From contig NZ_JAGGML010000001.1 in the NCBI RefSeq assembly GCF_017875275.1, positions 1,738,501 to 1,802,500 on the forward strand: DNA of 64,000 nt. Reading direction: 5' to 3'. Origin of the DNA: Xanthobacter flavus (GTDB taxonomy: Bacteria; Pseudomonadota; Alphaproteobacteria; Rhizobiales; Xanthobacteraceae). The translations under genes were made by a program, and so were the position numbers. Shown here piece after piece: positions 27,445 through 36,176 of this stretch (positions are counted from its first letter, which is position 1; each line of letters opens with the position of its first letter). Under the pieces are notes generated by a model. That model saw only the letters and a program-made list of their open reading frames with translations. It was not told the DNA's origin and searched no databases.

Positions 27445-27623
27445 GACCGCCTCTTGAACCGCACCGCCCCGCGCGCACGCCCGCGCCCGCAGGTCCGCAT
27501 ACGCAGGTCTTCTCGCAGAGGACTCACATAGAGGAGGCGCACGCCCCGCGCCACATCGGCATCGGGGATCTCGTCATCGGCACGAAGACGACGGACCGTC
27601 CGGGACCGGCCCGATGGCGAGGC

Positions 27624-28124
27624 TCAGGCCTCGCCGACCGTCTCGAACATGGCGGTGTCCATGGCCTCGCGGGCGGTCTTGCCGGCCCACACCACGAACT
27701 GGAAGGCGGGATAGTAGCGCTCGACCGCATCGAGGGCGGCATCGAGGATGGCCTCGCACTGCCGGTCCGAGGCGGTGGCGCCGCCCGCCAGCACCAGAGC
27801 ATGGCGGAACATGATCACCCCTTCCTGCGACCACATGTCGAAATGGCCCAGCCACATCTGCTCGTTCACGAGGGCGAGGAGCTTGAGCACCTCAGGACGG
27901 CGCGCCTCCGGCACCTTGAAGTCGAAGGCGCAGGCCACGTGAAGCGCTTCCAGCTCGTCCATCCACTGGAACGAGACATGGCAGTCCGTCCAGCGGCTGG
28001 CGAGCGAGAGGGTGATCTCGTCCTCGTCGGAGCGCTCGAACGACCAGTCGCGCAGGGCAGCGAGCTGCTCCACGAGATCAACGGGGTTCGCCGGCGCATC
28101 GGCTTCGATGTCGATGAGGGACAT
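27624..28124 (-). CDS. YbjN-domain protein
   Basis: The 166-aa soluble protein contains the alphaproteobacterial YbjN-type pattern (DWSFERSDEDEITLSL, YHVSF-like DCHVSFQWMDELEALH, VNEQMWLGHFDMW). YbjN-like proteins share a fold with type III secretion chaperones; the role here is unknown. The ATG at 28124 follows a GAGG motif and starts the conserved region; a longer frame to 28190 is not supported. It lies upstream of proC in the same direction, about 180 bases away. Confidence 0.85.
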   Translation of the reverse strand: MSLIDIEADAPANPVDLVEQLAALRDWSFERSDEDEITLSLASRWTDCHVSFQWMDELEALHVACAFDFKVPEARRPEVLKLLALVNEQMWLGHFDMWSQEGVIMFRHALVLAGGATASDRQCEAILDAALDAVERYYPAFQFVVWAGKTAREAMDTAMFETVGEA

Positions 28125-28466
28125 GGCCTCGACCTCGCGGTTTGAGGAACGCGGAGAGGGTCGAAAGCGGCACTCCGTGTGACAGGCCACGGGCAGACAG
28201 GAGCCAGGGCATGCGTATGCGGCGTGCCGTTCGGAGGCTCGCCGTCAGGACATGTCCCGAAAGAGCGTGTCCTTCAAGAGAGCATCCTGGCGAGGCTGCG
28301 CCCCGTCGTATTCGAGCGCTACGACGAACCGGCTCCGAATCGCCACGAAAATCAGTATATCGCGGGTAAAGTTTACCCCGCTACGACAGATTGTGGGTAT
28401 GCCATCCGCTCAGTGCCCTTTTGTCGCAGGGGCGGGATGCCACCCTGTATTCAGCTACAGAATACC
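28125..28466. other. Non-coding gap with three palindromes
   Basis: No credible gene is seen in these 342 bases between ybjN-like and ubiK. Three palindromic sites stand out: GGACATGTCC at about 28248, GCGGGTAAA/GTTTACCCCGC at about 28363-28382, and GTATTC-7-GAATAC at 28448-28466, the last directly after the ubiK stop. Local GC is lower than in flanking genes. These could be operators or a weak terminator. Confidence 0.5.
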
Positions 28467-28778
28467 TCAGGCCGGACCCGGCACTTCGGTTTCAGGGCCG
28501 GTGGGGCCGGAAGCCGTCGGATGGGTGTGGATGCGCATGTTCGCCTCCAGCACGGCGATGCGGGCAGCGAGCCGCTCGTTCTCCATGCGGGCCTCGGCCG
28601 CCATGTCCTTGACCGCCTCGAACTCCTCGCGCTTCACGAGGTCCATGTCGCGCAGGAAGCGCTCCATCTGCGCGCGCATGACCGTCTCCGCCTCGCGGCG
28701 CACACCCTGGGCCACGCCAGCGGCATCGTTCACGAGACGCGCCATCTCGTCGAAAAGGCGGCCGGTGGTCTGGGTCAT
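28467..28778 (-). CDS. ubiK: Ubiquinone biosynthesis accessory factor UbiK
   Basis: UbiK (BMFP/DUF526 family) is a small trimeric coiled-coil protein that supports the late ubiquinone-synthesis complex and interacts with membranes. The 103-aa product shows the amphipathic N-terminus (RLFDEMARLVNDAAGVAQGV) and the coiled coil with VKREEFEAVKDMAAEARMEN. The divergent-side neighbour DUF1579 gene and lgt follow the order seen in many alphaproteobacteria, where ubiK lies opposite lgt. Confidence 0.88.
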   Translation of the reverse strand: MTQTTGRLFDEMARLVNDAAGVAQGVRREAETVMRAQMERFLRDMDLVKREEFEAVKDMAAEARMENERLAARIAVLEANMRIHTHPTASGPTGPETEVPGPA

Positions 28779-28913
28779 GAAAGCCTCCTGAGGCCATGCA
28801 GCCGCGTCGTGCGCGGGAATAATCGGTCGGGCGAGCCCGTTTCGCGAACATGGCGAGAGAGCGGGCGCGACGCAAGGGTGCAGCGCAACACCACACAGCC
28901 GCGTCGCCGCCGG

Positions 28914-29393
28914 TCAGCCCTCGCGGCTATAGCGCACGCAGAACAGATCGCGCCATGTCCCGTCCGGCTGGCGCTGGCGCGAGGTGAGGAGGCGCGTGTC
29001 CTCGCCCTCGAATGTGATGATGTCCTCATAGTCGGCGGTACCGCCGCTGCCATCCATCACGGGGCCATGGGTCGCGAGGGTCAGGGTGTCCCCCGCCGCA
29101 TCGAGCCCGCCCTCATAGACCCACAGATGGCTCATCATGGAGCCGACCCAGCTTCCCACCACCTTGCCGCGGGCCGGATCATAGCCCAGCGTCATGAGGC
29201 TCGAATGGACGCTGGCATCGGGCATCTGGGACGCGCCTTCCAGCACCACCCAATTGCCGAACAGGCGGCCCGTCTCGCGGCCCTTGATGGTGCCCTCGCC
29301 GTCCGGCGCCGGGGACTCCACGCTCCATTCACCCGCGAGTCGCCTGAGCCACACGTCCTCCCGGACCGGTTCCCGCTCCGTCTGTGCTTCCAT
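28914..29393 (-). CDS. DUF1579-family protein
   Basis: From the ATG at 29393 the protein has 159 residues; GGAGG lies eight bases upstream, which decides against the longer frame to 29450. It shows the family pattern LRRLAGEWSVE, GRLFGNWVVLEGAS, MTLGYDPARGKVVGSWVGSM and ends with a DLFCVRY segment. The fold is a lipocalin-like barrel; the function is unknown. It is divergent from lgt. Confidence 0.82.
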   Translation of the reverse strand: MEAQTEREPVREDVWLRRLAGEWSVESPAPDGEGTIKGRETGRLFGNWVVLEGASQMPDASVHSSLMTLGYDPARGKVVGSWVGSMMSHLWVYEGGLDAAGDTLTLATHGPVMDGSGGTADYEDIITFEGEDTRLLTSRQRQPDGTWRDLFCVRYSREG

Positions 29394-29546
29394 GGCGTCG
29401 TCCTCCGTTTCCGCCTCAAATACCATCTGACCCAAGGGGAATTGTGGCACCTGGGACCTGGCCGGCGGGGCCGGCTTGACGCGCCGCGGCGGGTCGCGGC
29501 AGATGACCCCGCATCGGCGGCACCGGTGCTGTTATACGGGGAAACG

Positions 29547-30365
29547 ATGCCCACACTCGCTTTGCCCTTCCCCGCCATCGATCCGGTTCTGATCCAGGTC
29601 GGCCCGCTGGCCATCCGCTGGTACGCGCTCGCCTATATCGCCGGTCTCGTCATCGGCTGGCTGCTGGCGCGGCGGCTGGTGTCGCGCCCTGCGCTGTGGG
29701 GCGGTACATCGCCCATGACGCCGCAGGACCTCGACGACGCTCTGTTCTGGGCGACGCTGGGCGTGATCCTCGGCGGCCGGCTGGGCTATGTGCTGTTCTA
29801 CAATCCCGCTTACTTCGCCCAGAACCCGGCGGATATCTTCGCCGTGTGGAAGGGCGGCATGTCGTTCCACGGCGGGCTCGCGGGAACGCTCCTCGCCCTC
29901 GTTCTGTTCGCTCGCTCCCGTCGCATCCCCGTGTTTTCGATGCTGGACGTCGCCGCCGTGGTGGCGCCCATCGGGTTGTTCTTCGGGCGCCTCGCCAACT
30001 TCATCAATGGCGAATTGTGGGGGCGGCCGGCGGATGTGCCCTGGGCCATCGTGTTCCCCCATGGCGGGCCGCTTCCGCGCCATCCGAGCCAGCTCTACGA
30101 GGCGGGGCTCGAAGGCATCATCCTCTTTCTCATCATGCTGCTCGTGGTGCGCCGCGGCGAGCTGAAGCGCCCCGGCGTCGCCGCTGGCATCTTCGGTATG
30201 GGGTACGGCATCGGCCGCATCATCGGCGAATTCTTCCGCGAGCCGGACGTGCAGCTCGGCTATCTCGCCTTCGGCACCACCATGGGCATGTGGCTGTCCG
30301 TGCCCTTGGTGCTGGCCGGGCTCGGGCTCCTTATCTACGCGCTCAAGCGCAAGCCGGCGCCGTGA
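29547..30365 (+). CDS. lgt: Prolipoprotein diacylglyceryl transferase
   Basis: Lgt moves a diacylglyceryl group from phosphatidylglycerol to the lipobox cysteine of prolipoproteins in the inner membrane. The 272-aa protein has about seven helices and the signature GRLANFINGELWGRP, with GGMSFHGGLAG and RHPSQLYEAGLEG. It starts the operon lgt-midA-pgeF-hydrolase; its stop overlaps the next GTG start. Several lipoproteins in this window are its substrates. Confidence 0.97.
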   Translation: MPTLALPFPAIDPVLIQVGPLAIRWYALAYIAGLVIGWLLARRLVSRPALWGGTSPMTPQDLDDALFWATLGVILGGRLGYVLFYNPAYFAQNPADIFAVWKGGMSFHGGLAGTLLALVLFARSRRIPVFSMLDVAAVVAPIGLFFGRLANFINGELWGRPADVPWAIVFPHGGPLPRHPSQLYEAGLEGIILFLIMLLVVRRGELKRPGVAAGIFGMGYGIGRIIGEFFREPDVQLGYLAFGTTMGMWLSVPLVLAGLGLLIYALKRKPAP

Positions 30366-31480
30366 CGACGCCGCTCGCCGAGGAGATACGGCTGCTGATC
30401 GCGGCCGAAGGCCCCATGCCGGTCAGCCGCTACATGGCACTGTGCCTCGGCCACCCGCGCCACGGCTACTACATTACCCGCGACCCGCTCGGCGCGCGGG
30501 GCGACTTCACCACCGCGCCCGAGATCAGCCAGATGTTCGGCGAGTTGATCGGCCTGTGGGCGGTCGCCGCCTGGCAGCAGATGGGCATGCCCGACCCGGT
30601 TCGGGTGGTGGAGCTTGGACCCGGGCGCGGCACCCTCATGGCCGACGCTCTGCGCGCGGCGCGGCTGGTGCCGGCATTCGGCGCGGCGGCGCGCGTCCAT
30701 CTGGTGGAGACGAGCCCGGTGCTGCGGCAGGCGCAGGCGCGGACCTTGGCGGTGCATGAGGATCGCGTCTCGGATCGCGTTTCCTGGCACGTCCGCATTG
30801 AGGACGTGCCAGCCGGCCCGGCCATCGTGCTCGCCAACGAGTTTTTCGATGCCCTACCGGTCGACCAATATGTGTGGACCGTGACCGGCTGGCACGAGCG
30901 CAGGGTGGGGCTCGGCCCCGACGGCCGGCTCAGCTTCGGGCTCGATCCCGCCCCTTCCCGCGCGGCCCCTGCCCTTGCCGCCCACCTGCCGCCTCCGGCC
31001 CCCGGTGCCGTGCTGGAAGTGATGGAGAGCGGGCCCGCCCGCGCCCTGTCCGCCCGGCTCGCGGCGGAGGGAGGCATCGCGCTCGCCATCGATTACGGCC
31101 ATGCCGGCGGCCATGGCGACACGTTGCAGGCGCTGAAGGCACACCGCTTCGCCGATCCCCTCGCCGATCCCGGCGCGGCCGACCTCACCGCCCATGTGGA
31201 TTTCGCCCGCCTCGCCTTGCTTGGGCGGGAAGCCGGGCTGACGGCGTTCGGACCGCTGCAGCAGGGCGATTTCCTCGCGCGCCTCGGCCTCGCCGCCCGC
31301 GCCGAGCGGCTGATGCGCGACGCCGCGCCGGAGGCCGCCGACGCCATCGCCACGGCGGCGCGCCGCCTTGCCGGAACCGGGGATGGCGAGATGGGGCGGC
31401 TGTTCAAGGTGCTCGCGCTCGCCCATCCTCAGCTTGGACCGCCGCCAGCGTTCGACCCCTCCGAGGAGTTCACGAGATGA
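30362..31480 (+). CDS. MidA/NDUFAF7-family SAM-dependent protein methyltransferase (DUF185)
   Basis: Mitochondrial NDUFAF7 dimethylates an arginine of a complex I subunit; the bacterial relatives are presumed to act similarly. The 372-aa protein starts at GTG 30362, overlapping the lgt stop. Family segments are HPRHGYYITRDPLGARGDFTT, EISQMFGELIG, the SAM site VVELGPGRGTLMAD, and ANEFFDALPVDQYV. The lgt-midA-pgeF order is common in alphaproteobacteria. The stop overlaps the next start (ATGA). Confidence 0.92.
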   Translation: MTTPLAEEIRLLIAAEGPMPVSRYMALCLGHPRHGYYITRDPLGARGDFTTAPEISQMFGELIGLWAVAAWQQMGMPDPVRVVELGPGRGTLMADALRAARLVPAFGAAARVHLVETSPVLRQAQARTLAVHEDRVSDRVSWHVRIEDVPAGPAIVLANEFFDALPVDQYVWTVTGWHERRVGLGPDGRLSFGLDPAPSRAAPALAAHLPPPAPGAVLEVMESGPARALSARLAAEGGIALAIDYGHAGGHGDTLQALKAHRFADPLADPGAADLTAHVDFARLALLGREAGLTAFGPLQQGDFLARLGLAARAERLMRDAAPEAADAIATAARRLAGTGDGEMGRLFKVLALAHPQLGPPPAFDPSEEFTR

Positions 31481-32244
31481 AGATCGAGGCGCCCCTGCTC
31501 AGCGCCCTGCCCGGCATCCGCCATGCCTTCTTCACCCGGCGGGGTGGGGTCTCGCAGGGCATCTATGCCAGCCTCAACGGCGGCACCGGTTCCAATGACG
31601 CTCCCGCCGCCGTGGCGGAGAACCGGGCGCGCATGGCGGACACGCTGGGCGTCGCGCCCTCCCATTTCCTCGCCTGCTGGCAGGTGCATTCCGCCGATGC
31701 CGTGGTGGCGACCGCGCCGTGGACCCGCGAGACGGCGCCCAAGGCCGATGCGGTGGTGACCGCGACGCCCAGCATCGCCGCTGCCGTCTCCATCGCCGAT
31801 TGCGGGCCGATCCTGTTCGCCGATCCCGGCGCCCGGGTGGTGGCCGCCGCCCATTCCGGCTGGAAAGGAGCCGTGGGCGGCATCGTGGCCGCGACCGTCG
31901 CCCGCATGGAGGAACTCGGTGCCCGCCGCGCCGACATCCGCGCCGTCATCGGGCCGCTGATCCGCCAGCCGAGCTACGAGGTGGGCGAGGACTTCGTCGG
32001 ACGCTTCCTCGCCGAGGACAAGGGCTTCGCCCGTTTCTTCGCCCCCGCCGACCGGGCCCACCATTCGCTGTTCGACCTGCCGGGCTTCATCCGCCTCAGG
32101 CTGGAGCAGGCGGGCGTGGGGCAAGTGGAAGACCTCGGTCTCGACACCTATACCGATGAGGAGCGATTCTACTCCTATCGCCGCACGACCCACCGCAAGG
32201 AACCGGACTACGGCCGGCTGATGGCCGCGATCACCCTCGCCTGA
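31477..32244 (+). CDS. pgeF: PgeF/YfiH peptidoglycan-editing (multicopper-like) protein
   Basis: YfiH proteins (former laccase-domain DUF152) correct wrongly incorporated serine in peptidoglycan precursors in E. coli; some members have purine nucleoside activity. The 255-aa protein has the three metal-site motifs: CWQVHSADAV, IADCGPILFAD and AAAHSGWKGA. C-terminal RFYSYRRTTH is also conserved. It is the third gene of the lgt operon. Confidence 0.92.
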   Translation: MKIEAPLLSALPGIRHAFFTRRGGVSQGIYASLNGGTGSNDAPAAVAENRARMADTLGVAPSHFLACWQVHSADAVVATAPWTRETAPKADAVVTATPSIAAAVSIADCGPILFADPGARVVAAAHSGWKGAVGGIVAATVARMEELGARRADIRAVIGPLIRQPSYEVGEDFVGRFLAEDKGFARFFAPADRAHHSLFDLPGFIRLRLEQAGVGQVEDLGLDTYTDEERFYSYRRTTHRKEPDYGRLMAAITLA

Positions 32245-32254
32245 CGTTTCGGAC

Positions 32255-32812
32255 ATGCCGATGAAATCCTCCGACGCCGTTCTGCTCATCGTCCCCGGCT
32301 GGCAGGGCTCCGGTCCCGACCATTGGCAGAGCCGGTGGGAGCGCAGCCTCTCCGCCGCCCGGCGCGTGATGCAGGCCGACTGGGACCGGCCCGATCCCGT
32401 CGAGTGGCCGCGGCGGCTCGCAGATGCGGTGGCGGCGGCGGAGAAGCCGGTGGTGGTCATCGCCCATTCCCTCGGCGTGCCGACGCTGGTCCACGCGGTG
32501 CCACTGCTGCCCGCCGGCAAGGTGCGGGCGGCCTTCCTCGTCGCTCCGCCCGACCTCGATCGGGCGGATATCGCCCCCGTCATCGCCGGCTTCGCCCCGG
32601 TGCCGACCGCGCCACTTCCCTTCCCGTCCGTGTTGATCGCGAGCCGCACGGACCCATACTGCGACTACCGCCGGGCCGAAGGCTTCGCGCTCGACTGGGG
32701 CGCGGCCATCGTCGATGCGGGGGACGCCGGGCACCTCAATGCCGAGGCGGGCTATGGGCCGTGGCCGGAGGGCTCGGTGCGCCTGCTCGGCCTTCTCCAG
32801 TCGCTGGATTGA
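32255..32812 (+). CDS. RBBP9/YdeN-type alpha/beta hydrolase
   Basis: The 185-aa protein begins with LLIVPGWQGSGPDHWQSRWE, the family hallmark. The serine nucleophile is in AHSLGV, the Asp in SRTDPYC and the His in AGHLN. Members are small serine hydrolases of mostly unknown substrate. It follows pgeF by 10 bases and closes the operon. Confidence 0.9.
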   Translation: MPMKSSDAVLLIVPGWQGSGPDHWQSRWERSLSAARRVMQADWDRPDPVEWPRRLADAVAAAEKPVVVIAHSLGVPTLVHAVPLLPAGKVRAAFLVAPPDLDRADIAPVIAGFAPVPTAPLPFPSVLIASRTDPYCDYRRAEGFALDWGAAIVDAGDAGHLNAEAGYGPWPEGSVRLLGLLQSLD

Positions 32813-32886
32813 GGTGGACGCGCGTTTAACGAGGCATCAACCACGCCGTGCGCCCGGCCCTGGCCTCGCGCAAATTCCTGCAACCG

Positions 32887-32901
32887 TTAACCGCACCTTA
32901 A
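32887..32901 (+). promoter_or_regulatory. CtrA-type box upstream of a lipoprotein gene
   Basis: TTAA-N7-TTAA is perfect here (TTAACCGCACCTTAACC), with GTTAACC and CTTAACC half-sites. It lies 70 bases before the start at 32972. CtrA is the cell-cycle master regulator of alphaproteobacteria, and this spacing is its full consensus. Confidence 0.55.
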
Positions 32902-32971
32902 CCGTTTTTCTGGACCCGACCGCCATTTCCCGCTACCCCATTGGGCAACAAGCTCAACGCCGGGAACCGTC

Positions 32972-33664
32972 ATGCGGGTATCAGAGGCAGGGGTCGCGGA
33001 CGCAGCAGCCGAACGCGCGGAGGTTTCCCGCGCCGAACGCCGCTTCATCTCACCGCTGCGCCTTGCCGGGCTCGCTTTGTGCCTCGCCCTCGGCGCCTGC
33101 CAGACTGATGGCTCGGGCATGGCCAGCGCGGGCGGTGGCGGCGCGGTCGCCTTCGACAGCATCGATGGCCCGCCCCAGGCCACCTTCGAGAAGCTGGTGG
33201 GCCAGCTCAATTCCGAGGCCGAGACCCGGCGGGTGGCGGTTGCCTCCCGGTCCAGCGGCGCTGCCTACCGGGTGAAGGGCTATCTCGCCATGCACGTCCA
33301 GAAGGGCACCGCCACGGTGGCCTATGCCTGGGATGTCTACGACCGCAACCAGAACCGCGTTGCCAGGCTTTCCGGCGAGGAGCCGGCCGGACGGGTGAAA
33401 GGCAAGGTCTCGGACGGCTGGGCCGCGTGCGACGACAAGGTGCTCGCCCGCATCGCCGACAAGTCCATGGCCAGCCTCGCCGAAACCCTCGGCGTCGGCG
33501 GAACGGCGCCCGCGCCCGCCCCTGCAGTGGCAGCTGCCGCCGCGCCCGTCGCGCAGGAGGAGAAACCGGCCCCGGCCGAGCCCGCCGTCCGGCCCGATCC
33601 CGCCGGCGTTCCGGTTGCCGCGCTTCAAGCGCCGGGCCAGGCCCTCAGCTACGCCGCGAACTGA
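32972..33664 (+). CDS. Predicted lipoprotein, unknown function
   Basis: The 230-aa product has a charged N-terminal extension, a hydrophobic segment and a lipobox (LCLALGAC) at about residues 36-43. The body (about 55-170) contains an apparent globular domain (TRRVAVASRSSGAAYRVKGY, VAYAWDVYDRNQNRV), and the C-terminus is a Pro/Ala-rich low-complexity tail. I recognise no named family. It stands alone with a CtrA-type box upstream. An internal start closer to the lipobox is possible. Confidence 0.75.
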   Translation: MRVSEAGVADAAAERAEVSRAERRFISPLRLAGLALCLALGACQTDGSGMASAGGGGAVAFDSIDGPPQATFEKLVGQLNSEAETRRVAVASRSSGAAYRVKGYLAMHVQKGTATVAYAWDVYDRNQNRVARLSGEEPAGRVKGKVSDGWAACDDKVLARIADKSMASLAETLGVGGTAPAPAPAVAAAAAPVAQEEKPAPAEPAVRPDPAGVPVAALQAPGQALSYAAN

Positions 33665-33847
33665 CCGGCGGCGCGACTTCCCGGCAACAGCCCCGCGGGA
33701 CGCACCGTGGCCCCGACTTCCTCCGCGCCGTGGCCCTTTACAACATTGTGACGGCCCGCCTATCAGAGCCGGAACAAGTCTTGTTCCAGACCCTTCGATC
33801 AGGCCCGGTGCCGGGCGGAGCGTCCAATGTCAGCGGAGAACGGTCCC

Positions 33848-34780
33848 ATGAAGCTCGTCGCGGGCAATTCCAACCGCGCGCTCGCGGAAGCCATCGCCGC
33901 GTATCTGGCGACGCCGCTGACCAAGGCCGTGGTGCGCCGCTTCGCGGATATGGAGATTTTCGTCGAGATCCAGGAGAACGTGCGCGGGCAGGACGTGTTC
34001 GTGCTGCAGTCCACCTCGTTCCCGACCAACGACCACCTGATGGAGCTGCTGATCATCATCGACGCGCTGCGCCGGGCCTCGGCCAAGCGCATCACGGCGG
34101 TGCTCCCCTATTTCGGCTACGCCCGGCAGGATCGCAAACCCGGCCCGCGCACGCCCATCTCGGCGAAGCTGGTGGCCAACCTCATCACCCACGCCGGCGC
34201 CGACCGCGTGATGACGCTGGACCTGCACGCCGGGCAGATCCAGGGCTTCTTCGATATCCCCACCGACAACCTCTATTCCGCCCCGGTGATGGTGCGGGAC
34301 ATCAAGGAACGGTTCGACACCTCCAACGTCATGGTTGTGTCGCCGGACGTGGGCGGCGTGGTGCGCGCCCGCGCGCTCGCCAAGCGCATCGACGCTCAGC
34401 TCGCCATCGTCGACAAGCGCCGCGAGCGCCCCGGCGAGAGCGAGGTGATGAACGTCATCGGCAATGTGGAAGGCCGCTCCTGCATCCTCGTCGACGACAT
34501 CGTCGATTCGGGCGGAACCCTGGTGAACGCCGCCGATGCACTGCTCGCCCGCGGCGCCAAGGAAGTCACCGCCTACATCACCCATGGCGTGCTCTCCGGC
34601 GGCGCCGTGGCGCGCGTTACCGCCTCCAAGCTCAAGGAACTGGTGATCACCGATTCCATCCTGCCGACCGAGGCCGTGCGGGTGGCGCGCAATATCCGCG
34701 TCGTCTCCATCGCCACCCTGATCGGCGAGGCCATCGCCCGCACGGCGCACGAGGAATCGGTCTCCAGCCTGTTCGACTGA
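33848..34780 (+). CDS. prs: Ribose-phosphate pyrophosphokinase
   Basis: Prs makes PRPP from ribose-5-phosphate and ATP, feeding nucleotide, histidine and NAD synthesis. The 310-aa protein has the ATP-site region [18 protein letters not shown], the metal-binding [12 protein letters not shown] and the PRPP loop [13 protein letters not shown] chose the ATG at 33848 because it gives the usual start MKLVAGNSN; an in-frame ATG at 33827 is also preceded by GGAG and cannot be excluded. Confidence 0.95.
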   Translation: MKLVAGNSNRALAEAIAAYLATPLTKAVVRRFADMEIFVEIQENVRGQDVFVLQSTSFPTNDHLMELLIIIDALRRASAKRITAVLPYFGYARQDRKPGPRTPISAKLVANLITHAGADRVMTLDLHAGQIQGFFDIPTDNLYSAPVMVRDIKERFDTSNVMVVSPDVGGVVRARALAKRIDAQLAIVDKRRERPGESEVMNVIGNVEGRSCILVDDIVDSGGTLVNAADALLARGAKEVTAYITHGVLSGGAVARVTASKLKELVITDSILPTEAVRVARNIRVVSIATLIGEAIARTAHEESVSSLFD

Positions 34781-34843
34781 GGCGAATCCTTTTCAGCTGA
34801 TCGCAAAAGTTGTATTTTGCCCCTCCGAACCGTTGGGGGCAGA

Positions 34844-35275
34844 ATGGATCGTCTTTTCAAGATTCTGGATCTGCCGGCGAAGATCATAGGCGTCGCAACG
34901 GTCGTCTATATCGCCTTGTTGTATCTCGCGCCCGGCGTGGTCGCGGCGGGGCTTGCCCGCTGGGCGGCCTACACGCAGCAAGCGGTCTATGCCTATTACG
35001 AGGTGGGGACGGACGACAGCGTGACCAATCAAGATGGCCGGCTCTATCTCACGCGGACCGGGCCGCGCGGCTATGTCGACCTGCATCCGGGCGACCGCCT
35101 CCTGGCGGCAGATCAGGTGAATCTGCGCCTCGAGCCCACAGCCTCCAGCGCCGTTTTCCGCCTTCTCAACGGCGGCGAATGCGTCATGGTGATCGGGGCG
35201 CCGGTCAATTCCGTCCCTGTCACCAATGCAAAATCGGGCGGCTATCTCAAAGTCGCACCGGTACGCTGTAACTGA
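34844..35275 (+). CDS. Hypothetical membrane-anchored protein
   Basis: The 143-aa product from the ATG at 34844 (GGGGG just upstream) has one membrane helix at about residues 15-35 and an extracytoplasmic domain ending with LKVAPVRCN. Two cysteines (in NGGECVMV and VRCN) could form a disulfide. Base composition is less GC-rich than its neighbours. I recognise no family. Confidence 0.65.
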   Translation: MDRLFKILDLPAKIIGVATVVYIALLYLAPGVVAAGLARWAAYTQQAVYAYYEVGTDDSVTNQDGRLYLTRTGPRGYVDLHPGDRLLAADQVNLRLEPTASSAVFRLLNGGECVMVIGAPVNSVPVTNAKSGGYLKVAPVRCN

Positions 35276-35288
35276 CGATTGGCGAGGG

Positions 35289-36071
35289 TCAGGCGCCTCC
35301 GCCGCTGCTCGTCTCGCCCTCAACCTCGCCCTTGCGCTGTAACCAGAGCATCGTGAGCCAGCAGGTGGAGGCCCAGGCGGCCCCGAGCGCCCAGCCGCCG
35401 ACCACGTCGGTGGGCCAGTGCACGCCGAGATAGATGCGGCTGATGCCGACGATGACGGTGACGAAGGTCGCCCCGCCCAGCAGGAACAGCTTCACCCGCG
35501 TGCGCTTCTGCGTGCGGGCAAGGAGGGCGGCGAGGGTCAGGTAGACCACCGCTGCCAGCATGGCGTGGCCGGAGGGAAAGCTCTGGGAATAGACAGACAT
35601 GCCGTGGGGCACGAGGTCGGGGCGCGGCCGGTCGAAGCCCCATTTCAAGCCTTGCGACAGCAGGGTGCCGCCCGCAACCGACACCGCGACGAGTAGCGCC
35701 GCATGGCGCTTGCGGGTGAGGATGAGAAAAAAGATCACCGCCAGCGTCAGCAAAGTGAGCACGCTGGTGCCGCCCATCGCGGTGATGTCCCGCATCATCT
35801 CCTCCACCCACGGCGGACCGAGGGGATCGGACGGATCGGCAGGATTGCGCAGCGCAATGAGGATGCCCCGGTCGAGACTGCCGGGCGGGCCTTCCGTCAC
35901 CTCGTCCGCGACGACGAGAAACAGATAGAAGGCAAAGGCGATGAAGCCGACCACGACCAGGGTCGCCCGCTCCATGGTGCTCACCGAGGCGAGCAGCGGA
36001 CCGACGACGGGAAGGGCTTCGAGACGCCGAAGGCCGCGCTTCAGCAAAGAGGGTGGGGCTATGTCGCTCAC
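35289..36071 (-). CDS. PAP2-family phosphatase
   Basis: The protein has about 260 residues and five to six helices. The three PAP2 acid-phosphatase motifs are clear: KWGFDRPRP, FPSGHAM and SRIYLGVHWPTD. Such enzymes dephosphorylate undecaprenyl pyrophosphate, phosphatidic acid or related lipids at the periplasmic face. I chose the GTG at 36071; a TTG at 36107 and an ATG at the first helix are alternatives. It follows ilvE but a terminator separates them. Confidence 0.88.
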   Translation of the reverse strand: MSDIAPPSLLKRGLRRLEALPVVGPLLASVSTMERATLVVVGFIAFAFYLFLVVADEVTEGPPGSLDRGILIALRNPADPSDPLGPPWVEEMMRDITAMGGTSVLTLLTLAVIFFLILTRKRHAALLVAVSVAGGTLLSQGLKWGFDRPRPDLVPHGMSVYSQSFPSGHAMLAAVVYLTLAALLARTQKRTRVKLFLLGGATFVTVIVGISRIYLGVHWPTDVVGGWALGAAWASTCWLTMLWLQRKGEVEGETSSGGGA

Positions 36072-36109
36072 CGGGCAAGGTTTGGCCGGAGCGGGCGCGG
36101 GCGTCAACT

Positions 36110-36148
36110 CCCCTAAAGGAAAGGGCGGCGCCGATGCCAGCGCCGCCC
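36110..36148 (-). terminator. Rho-independent terminator of ilvE
   Basis: On the minus strand a 9-bp GC stem (GGGCGGCGC with GCGCCGCCC, 8-base loop) is followed by TTTCCTTT. It begins about 29 bases after the ilvE stop. Confidence 0.75.
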
Positions 36149-36176
36149 CTTTGTCACATTCAAGCTCTCAGGCCGC

